From Planctomycetota bacterium (lineage in GTDB: Bacteria; Planctomycetota; J058; JAJDCP01), in contig JAJDCP010000047.1 of the NCBI GenBank assembly GCA_029260765.1, forward strand, positions 1-64,000: a DNA stretch of 64,000 bases. The letters run 5' to 3'. Below the pieces are notes generated by a model. The model ran no database searches. It had not been told where the DNA came from and saw nothing but the letters and a program-made list of their open reading frames with translations. The translations under genes were made by a program, and so were the position numbers. Below, one piece after another: positions 58,175 to 64,000 of the stretch. Positions within the stretch are counted from its first letter, which is position 1. Every line of letters begins with the position of its first letter.

Positions 58175-59737
58175 ATGCCGTTCCGCCCGGTCTTGCGTCC
58201 GCACGTCCGTATCGAAGCAGAGCCCGAGGGCGGCCTTGTACTGCGCGACAGCCTGGTCGGCTTCCGCATCCAGCTGTCACCCCTGGCGTTGAGAGTCAGC
58301 GAACGGCTGGACGGCCAACACGACCTCGAACAACTCGCCCACGGCGAGCCGCCGTTGCCACCGAAGGCCGTCGAGGCCGTCGTGCGGCGCTACCTGCTGC
58401 TCAACCTGCTCGAGGGCGCGGGGGATGGTACCGTGGCACGCCTGCAGCGCTTTATCGCAGGCGAGCTCGAGCTGCCTTTCTCGGTGTTGCGCGAAGGGCG
58501 TTTCGGCTGCCAGGCCAGCGGCGACTGCTGCCACAGCTACCGCTTCGGTCCCTTGATGGACACTGACGTCGCGCGCATCGAGGCCCTGGATGTGCGCAGC
58601 GCGCTCCCGCAGGTCGGCGAGCTCCCGCTGTTTCATGAGCTGGTCTCCGAGAGCGGGCAACGCCAGAAGTACCTGAACACCATCGGTGAACACTGCCTGT
58701 TCTTGCTCGAGGATGAGCGCTGCGGGCTGCACGCGGCCTTCGGGCCGGAGTCGAAGCCCTACGTCTGCCGTCGCTACCCCTACGTGGCCTGGACGACCAT
58801 CGACGGCATCAAGATCTATGACCGCGGCGAGTGCTCATGTTTCTCCAGCAGCGCGCGCAGTGGGACACCCGTCGTCGAAGACCTCGAGCGGGTGATTCCG
58901 CTGTTGCCCCCGATCCGTGAGCTGAACCACCCCAGCGTGCTGCTCGATGAGGGCCTGGTGCTGGACTTCGGCCACTTCCTCAAGCTGCAGAAGGCCGCGA
59001 TCGACCTGCTCGCCGAGCACCCCGGGCCGGCTGAAGCCAGCCTGCGCACGTTAGCGGGTTTGGTGCAGGGCTTCAGCCACGCGCTGGCCGCCTGCCCGTT
59101 GCAGCCGGGCGAGCCGGACGCCACGGTCGCGCGGGTGCTGACAGACCCCCGGCTGCGCATCACGCCTCCGGCCGCCTCGGAGGAGCAGACGCGGCGGGGC
59201 GCGGCCGCGCTCGCGCAGCTCTGTGGCGCGCTGAGCGAGCGCCTGGCCCATAACCTGGTGCGGGACCCGCAGAACCCGCGCGAGGTGGTGCGGCTGCGGC
59301 GCCTCGGCCAACTGCTGCCCCTGGTGCACGGGGTCCAGGCCTGGGCGTGCTGCTGTCAGGATCCGGAGGCCTTCGGGCTCAGCGATTATTACCGCGAGCT
59401 CAGTTCGCTGGAGACGGCGCAGGAGGTGTACGAGGTCCTGCGGATCTCGTTCAGGCAATCGATGTTCGGCTCGAATGCTCTGGTCGAGTTGAGCGCGCGG
59501 GCAGGTTTGCTGCGGCTGGCGCTGGCCTGGTTGGTCACACTCTTCGGAGGACGCCTCCAGGCTCGGGCCGAGAACCTCCAGGTCGTGTCGCCCCGCCATC
59601 TCGATCACGGCCATGTGCTGGCCCAGCGCTTGTTGCACCATCCGCTGATCGAAGAGATCATCCTCGCCCACCAGGAGCACACCTGGGACGTATTCGCGGC
59701 GCTGCCGCAGGTGGCTGGGGGCTTCTTCAAGGCGTAG
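58175..59737 (+). CDS. YkgJ/FliB-like cysteine-cluster protein
   Basis: Start at ATG 58175, preceded by AAGGAG at 6 bp. The 520-residue protein has the Cys pattern of the YkgJ family: FGCQASGDCCHSYRFGP near 118, then HCLFLLEDERCGLH near 178, then YVCRRYPY near 200 and GECSCFSS near 222, eight Cys in all. The family is described as a putative zinc- or iron-binding cluster; the N-terminal part of flagellin lysine methylase FliB is a member. No methyltransferase motif is evident here. The C-terminal 300 residues are helical. It is cytoplasmic by lack of a signal. A palindrome next to the SD suggests regulation. Confidence 0.8.
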   Translation: MPFRPVLRPHVRIEAEPEGGLVLRDSLVGFRIQLSPLALRVSERLDGQHDLEQLAHGEPPLPPKAVEAVVRRYLLLNLLEGAGDGTVARLQRFIAGELELPFSVLREGRFGCQASGDCCHSYRFGPLMDTDVARIEALDVRSALPQVGELPLFHELVSESGQRQKYLNTIGEHCLFLLEDERCGLHAAFGPESKPYVCRRYPYVAWTTIDGIKIYDRGECSCFSSSARSGTPVVEDLERVIPLLPPIRELNHPSVLLDEGLVLDFGHFLKLQKAAIDLLAEHPGPAEASLRTLAGLVQGFSHALAACPLQPGEPDATVARVLTDPRLRITPPAASEEQTRRGAAALAQLCGALSERLAHNLVRDPQNPREVVRLRRLGQLLPLVHGVQAWACCCQDPEAFGLSDYYRELSSLETAQEVYEVLRISFRQSMFGSNALVELSARAGLLRLALAWLVTLFGGRLQARAENLQVVSPRHLDHGHVLAQRLLHHPLIEEIILAHQEHTWDVFAALPQVAGGFFKA

Positions 59738-60402
59738 GGGCCCATGCCTTGGCTCAGCGCGACGTCGCCGGATCCGAGTGGCAGCGACAGCGCGAGGAGG
59801 GTTCCGCACAAGGGCATCAGCTCCTGCCAGACTGAAGACCGGCTGGGGACATCCCTACGAGCCGGCTCGACTCTTTGCCACACGGGTCGCCCAAACGACA
59901 CATTGTGGGTGCGAGGAGGCTCGGGGAGGGGGTTCTCGGGGTTTGTCGAGGTTGAGGGCGGGTTGAGGCTCGGTTGCCTCTCCGGATCCGACCCCGAACC
60001 CGAAACCGGCCCCGGGGGCCGGTCGTGAGCCCGACTCCGATCCCGATCCCGGTCGTGACGACCGAATTCCGAGTTGCGAGCTCCGAGGGTCCGAAGACCG
60101 AGGGCCGTGGTCGCCTGCGGGCGTGTGTTGTGTTTTGTGTCGATCCCTCGGAAATCGGCATCGGGCTTCGGTCTCGGTAGCCGGTTTCGGTCATCGGCTT
60201 CCGGTTTCGGGCCTCGGTAGCCGGTCTCGGGCCTCGCACGTCGCGGTCGGAGTCGCAGTCGGCCACGGGGTCGGGGTCGGGAACGCAGTCGGCAGGCGGT
60301 CTCGCGGCCAGGCCTCAGCTCACCCGGCAGAGAATCGCGAAGCCTCGCTTGTAGAGCAGCTGTAGCCTCTGCCACGTGAGCTTTTGCCAGTGCAGCAGGG
60401 GC
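59738..60402. other. Repeat-rich intergenic stretch
   Basis: 59985-60290 is a degenerate hexamer tract (ccgaac, ccgatc, ggtctc and ggtagc types). It contains the 16-mer core seen at 53.6 kb (ccgaagaccgaggg at 60092). 59738-59985 shows no gene or repeat. Frames that cross this tract are low-complexity and not coding. Confidence 0.65.
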
Positions 60403-61033
60403 TCAGGTCTGCGCCAGGCTACGCATCCCGGTCCCCGCAGTGAACTGGCCAGGATCATCGCTACCCCTCATTCTCAAGCCCGGCATCCAGGACCTCCCGT
60501 CTCCTGCAGCCAGCCCCGCGGCCAACCTCAAGGCACTTCGTGCTCGCGGGCGAAGGTTTGCCGCGGAGGCCAGCCGCAGGCAGATCCCAGATGTCCATCG
60601 CTCCGGGTATCCAATCGCCAGAGTCCTGCCATCCGGTGCGAGCGCCAGACGCGACACACGATCGTCCTCAGAGGTCCACAGACGGCTGTGCAGTTCCCCC
60701 ATGGCACGCTCCCAGATCTCCACATATGGGCCTTCAGCCAACAGATCATCGGCGGCAACGAGCTGGCTGTCACCCAACGCATAGCTCAAGAAGTTGCAAC
60801 GCCCCATCTGCAGGCCAAGCCCCTGAACCTGGCCCCCCACGAAGGTTGGGGGCGCTGCAGGCTGAGCCCGTGGACGCACCGGTGTCTGGCTTGTGGTGGG
60901 CGCCACAACCGGAACGCTCGCTGGCTGGGGCGTCCCCTGGAGTCTCGCTCGGGACACAAGCTGAGAACAGCAGGACCCCGCCCAGGAAAGCAAGCTGTCT
61001 CAGGGAATGCCGAAGGTCGAGGATCGCAGCGCG
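60403..61033 (-). pseudogene. Frameshifted lipoprotein with WD40-like fragment
   Basis: On the minus strand the frame at about 61033 reads a lipoprotein signal (SLRQLAFLGGVLLFSAC, lipobox LFSAC). At about 60930 sense shifts to the next frame, with a Pro-rich linker and a WD40-like blade (EGPYVEIWERA, then DRVSRLALAPDGRTLAIG). The frame becomes non-coding near 60600-60500. So a surface lipoprotein with a propeller has a frameshift and a truncated C-terminus. No start with SD was found. Confidence 0.55.
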
Positions 61034-61322
61034 GGGTCCTTCATCACGGTACGGGAACGAACAACTCCCAGATGTGTACCCGACGCGCTGGCAGCCAGAG
61101 GAAGGGGGATACAAGCCGACGATCAACGCAGCCGACCGGCTGAGAGCCGGGTCGCACACGGCGTCGAGTTGGTGGCGCAGCCCGGACCCCCCGACATCCA
61201 AGGCCCCCTATTCCACATCAAGCAATCACCGTGAATCGTTGTCCAGTAACTGCTATGGTGAAATACTTGCTTTGAATTCGTCTAATTTCTTGGCTTGCTG
61301 CGCAAGCTTCAGGAGACGGCAC
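61034..61322. other. Intergenic region upstream of the P-domain gene
   Basis: The only clearly AT-richer patch of the area lies at 61215-61300, just upstream of the P-domain gene, and is the likely promoter zone (for example ttgtcc, 17 bp, aatact at 61240-61268, a weak match). No gene is supported. Confidence 0.4.
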
Positions 61323-64000
61323 ATGCCATCGACCCCAACGCCCCGTCCGACTGCTTTGTTTGTGGCCGCGTTTTTTTGCTGCACTGCAGTGCCTGCGGCG
61401 GCACAGTTCGCGAGTTTCCCCGGGGCCGCCATCACCAGCGGTAGCCCCGTGCAAGACCAGATCGTCGTCACGGGCGGCCCGAATCCCATCGCGGCTCTAC
61501 GGGTCACGCTCGACATCGAGCACCAGTTCCTGACCGACCTCGACATCAGCCTGATCTCTCCGGCGGGAACCACCGTCGAGTTGACCACAGACAACGGCCC
61601 TTCGGGGCCCGGCGAGTACTTCCTGACCAGCTTCAGCAGCAGCACCCAGCCCGACCCGGTGTTTGGCGGCGATGTCTCCGGCCCGATCACCGGGGGCAGC
61701 GACCCCTTCGGTGGCACCTGGGATCCCGAGGGCCTGAGCGACTGGAATACCCTCTATGGCCAGGATGGCAACGGCACCTGGACGCTTGTGGTCAACGACG
61801 ATGCGGGCGGGGACGACGGCATTTTGTTCGGCTGGTGCATCGAGTTCAGCGACCCGGGCGCCAGCTACGTCGCATTTGAGGAAGACGGCCAGGGCGGCGG
61901 CAGGATCGCCGGCAACGACCAGGCCGTGGCCAGCTTCAGCCTGCTGGATCTGTCCAGCAGCGGCGACACGCTGACCGAGCTGAACCTCAGCTACTCCGGT
62001 AGCCTGGCGGGCAGCCGGGTGGCGAACGCACGCATCTATCAGGATCTGGGGGCCCGCGGTGTCTTCGAGCCGGGCACCGACGTCCTGCTGGGCACGAACG
62101 GGGCAAACTTCTCCGGTGGTTCCCTGCTGGTGGATGTCAACCCCGATGCCCCGATCGCCGCGGGGGCCGAGCTTTCGCTGTTGGTGGTCGCCGACATCCT
62201 GACCGGCGGCAGCTCGGGCGAGACCTTCAGCCTCCGCGTGCAGGGCGCGGGCGACCTCGGGCTCAGCAACTCCCCCAGTTGTCTGACCGGCTTTCCGTTG
62301 CAGGGCGAGCAGAGCCGTTACATTGTCCCGCTCGCCCTCAGCGCGAACTCGGCTTTTGTGCAGGACTTCGAAGCGGCGACTCCCGCCAACTTCAACCTGG
62401 TGACCAGCGGTGTCTTTCCCCGCGCGACGGCCGTCGGCTCAGGAGCGCTGGACGCCCCCGCCAACTTCCAGCTGTACACCGGAGGGCGCGCCCTGCAAGT
62501 CTCCAACGGCGCGCATCCCCAGGGCTCGGTGATCAGCGCGACCAGCGGCAGCGAGCAGGTGGTGTTCGACTACGGCGAGAACGGCAACCTCGACGCGACC
62601 TGCGCGCTCGATGTCTACTTCGACATGTCCGGCCGCAGCACGGCCAGCGACTCGCTGATTCTCTGCTTCAAGGTCTGGGATGGGGGCAGCGAGAGCAGCC
62701 AGCCGGAGGATCTGGTCCTGATCAGTCGGGACGCAGGAGCCACCTGGGGCGCGATTGTGCTGTCCCTGGATCCCGGCAGCATGGCCGACAACACGTGGCA
62801 CTACCTGTGTGTCAACGCCACCGCCACCGTCGCCAGCCTGGGAGGCTACACCGACCAGATGCTGGTGCGCATCCAGGAGCGGGACAACTCCCAGTTGTTT
62901 CTTGATGGCCTGGGCATCGACGACCTCGCCATCATCACCGTGCAAGCGGGCCAGAACGGCTCCCTGCTGGTCGAAGAGCTCAGCCCGGGCAGCGGCCTGA
63001 CCGTGGCCCATCAGCAGAGCGCCACGGGCACTCAGCGCGACTTCGGCAACGTCGCGACCGGCAACAGCAGCGCCGGGCGGCGGATCCTGATCGAGAACCA
63101 AAACCCGGGGCGTCTGGAGATCCTGACCCAGCCGACGCTGGGGGGAACCGATGCTGCGGAGTTCAGTCTCACTGAGGTCTCCAGCCAGAGCTATCCGGAG
63201 GCCCTGTATTTCGGGGGTTGCATCATCCTCGAGGTGGCCTTCACACCCAGCTCAGGGGTGCTCGCCAGCAAGGACGCGCACATCAGTTTCATGGCCGACG
63301 ACGGTGGCGGTGCGACGCTGTTTGAGATCCCCCTGACCGGGGTGGAGGCCGCCCCCGTGATCGCCATCGAGTTCAGCGATGGCACCAGCGCCTACAGCCA
63401 CGTCGACTTCTTGCCCAGCTTCGGCTTCCACGGGATTTTGGCTGACAACTCTGCACCACAGACCATCACCATCAACAATGTCGGCACCGCCACGCTCGAC
63501 GTGCTGCCGCCGATCTTGATCATCAGCGGCAGCGAACCTGAGGACTTCATCCTCGACCTGTCCAACTTCCCGACCGACTCCCAGGGCTCGCCGCAGACGG
63601 CCACAGTCGCCGTGGGCGGCAGCCTCACCTTCGACGTCGCTTTCAATCCGTCGACCTCAGGCTCCAAAGAAGTGATCGTCGAGATGGCACACACCGCCAG
63701 CAACGAACCCGACCCCTTCTGGTTGGTCGTCACGGGCATTGGGGAAGTACCGGACATGTCGACCAGCTTCACCTCGCTGGTCGGCTCTCCACTCGGGGAT
63801 GTCTCGGCCGGCCCCCCGGCGATGGCCGTCCAGGATCAGATCACGGTCACGGGCCAGAACGCCGTCCATTCGCTCGCACTCGAGCTGGTCCTGTCCCACA
63901 CCTTCGTCGGCGACCTGGCCGTGACCTTGACGCCCCCAGGCGGCAATCCCATCGACCTGGTCGTCGGGACAGGCGGCGGCGGGAACAACTTCTACCACAC
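61323..64000 (+). CDS. Exported P-domain/choice-of-anchor protein, cut by the window edge
   Basis: Start ATG 61323 with AGGAGA at 6 bp; 892 codons are present and no stop is reached. Signal peptide TALFVAAFFCCTAVPAAAQ. Residues about 30-180 form a proprotein-convertase P-like domain (HQFLTDLDISLISPAGTTVE, SDWNTLYGQDGNGTWTLVV). A beta-sandwich region follows. From about 560 to 790 there are ASH-type (choice-of-anchor D) repeats, with RDFGNVATGNSSAGR, IENQNPGRLEI and TINNVGTATLDV. A second P-like domain starts near 840 (HTFVGDLAVTLTPPGGNPID) and is cut off. Expected at the cell surface or outside; anchoring and protease context cannot be seen. Confidence 0.85.
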   Translation, partial: MPSTPTPRPTALFVAAFFCCTAVPAAAQFASFPGAAITSGSPVQDQIVVTGGPNPIAALRVTLDIEHQFLTDLDISLISPAGTTVELTTDNGPSGPGEYFLTSFSSSTQPDPVFGGDVSGPITGGSDPFGGTWDPEGLSDWNTLYGQDGNGTWTLVVNDDAGGDDGILFGWCIEFSDPGASYVAFEEDGQGGGRIAGNDQAVASFSLLDLSSSGDTLTELNLSYSGSLAGSRVANARIYQDLGARGVFEPGTDVLLGTNGANFSGGSLLVDVNPDAPIAAGAELSLLVVADILTGGSSGETFSLRVQGAGDLGLSNSPSCLTGFPLQGEQSRYIVPLALSANSAFVQDFEAATPANFNLVTSGVFPRATAVGSGALDAPANFQLYTGGRALQVSNGAHPQGSVISATSGSEQVVFDYGENGNLDATCALDVYFDMSGRSTASDSLILCFKVWDGGSESSQPEDLVLISRDAGATWGAIVLSLDPGSMADNTWHYLCVNATATVASLGGYTDQMLVRIQERDNSQLFLDGLGIDDLAIITVQAGQNGSLLVEELSPGSGLTVAHQQSATGTQRDFGNVATGNSSAGRRILIENQNPGRLEILTQPTLGGTDAAEFSLTEVSSQSYPEALYFGGCIILEVAFTPSSGVLASKDAHISFMADDGGGATLFEIPLTGVEAAPVIAIEFSDGTSAYSHVDFLPSFGFHGILADNSAPQTITINNVGTATLDVLPPILIISGSEPEDFILDLSNFPTDSQGSPQTATVAVGGSLTFDVAFNPSTSGSKEVIVEMAHTASNEPDPFWLVVTGIGEVPDMSTSFTSLVGSPLGDVSAGPPAMAVQDQITVTGQNAVHSLALELVLSHTFVGDLAVTLTPPGGNPIDLVVGTGGGGNNFYH

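Overview
The window is GC-rich bacterial DNA with strong Planctomycetota-like flavour: several eukaryote-like Ser/Thr kinases with long TPR tails, a kinase fused to tandem sulfatase-modifying (FGE/SUMF1) domains, a PQQ-type propeller protein with a planctomycete-style N-terminus, a TIGR02996 'repeat-companion' protein, an EF-hand secreted protein, a CHAT-TPR protein, and many exported beta-propeller or P-domain proteins. Myxococcota share several of these families, so the phylum call is an inference. No rRNA, tRNA or CRISPR was seen.

Layout. 1-4.7 kb is a gene graveyard: the start of an IS1634-like transposase cuts a truncated IS91-type transposase; its partner tyrosine recombinase is frameshifted by a 10-bp duplication; then come a VapBC toxin-antitoxin pair, a frameshifted GxxExxY gene inside inverted repeats, and decayed fragments. 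4.7-11 kb holds a kinase-TPR protein and a secreted Kelch protein. 11.5-24.6 kb contains three proteins that resemble antibacterial or injected effectors (a large coiled-coil/membrane protein, a lysozyme-like protein, a small Cys-His-Asp papain-like protein), interspersed with an IS91 remnant, a CHAT-TPR protein, an EF-hand protein, another secreted protein and the fossil of a kinase gene. 25-33.4 kb has a coiled-coil/zinc-ribbon protein, the kinase that is parent or sister of the fossil, a PQQ propeller protein and a seven-repeat propeller/HYR protein.

33.5-36.2 kb is phosphoenolpyruvate carboxylase, the clearest housekeeping gene. 36.7-43.5 kb is a 2279-residue kinase with five tandem FGE-like domains. 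Next come an exported sialidase-fold protein, a DmeF-type cation exporter, a second HND-type kinase-TPR protein, an ASCH-domain protein, a TIGR02996 protein, a small exported protein, an SLC12-like transporter, an N-formylglutamate amidohydrolase-like enzyme and a YkgJ/FliB-like cysteine-cluster protein. The window ends inside a large exported P-domain/choice-of-anchor protein.

Most genes stand alone, each with its own Shine-Dalgarno (SD) site and often divergent, so few operons can be argued (vapBC, and the IS91 recombinase-transposase pair). Recurrent themes are signalling kinases with sensory or scaffold tails, exported beta-propeller proteins, and short dispersed repeats (hexamer and 16-mer arrays, a 112-bp MITE-like element, kinase-derived repeats) between genes. 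No function was tested; assignments rest on motifs read by eye.
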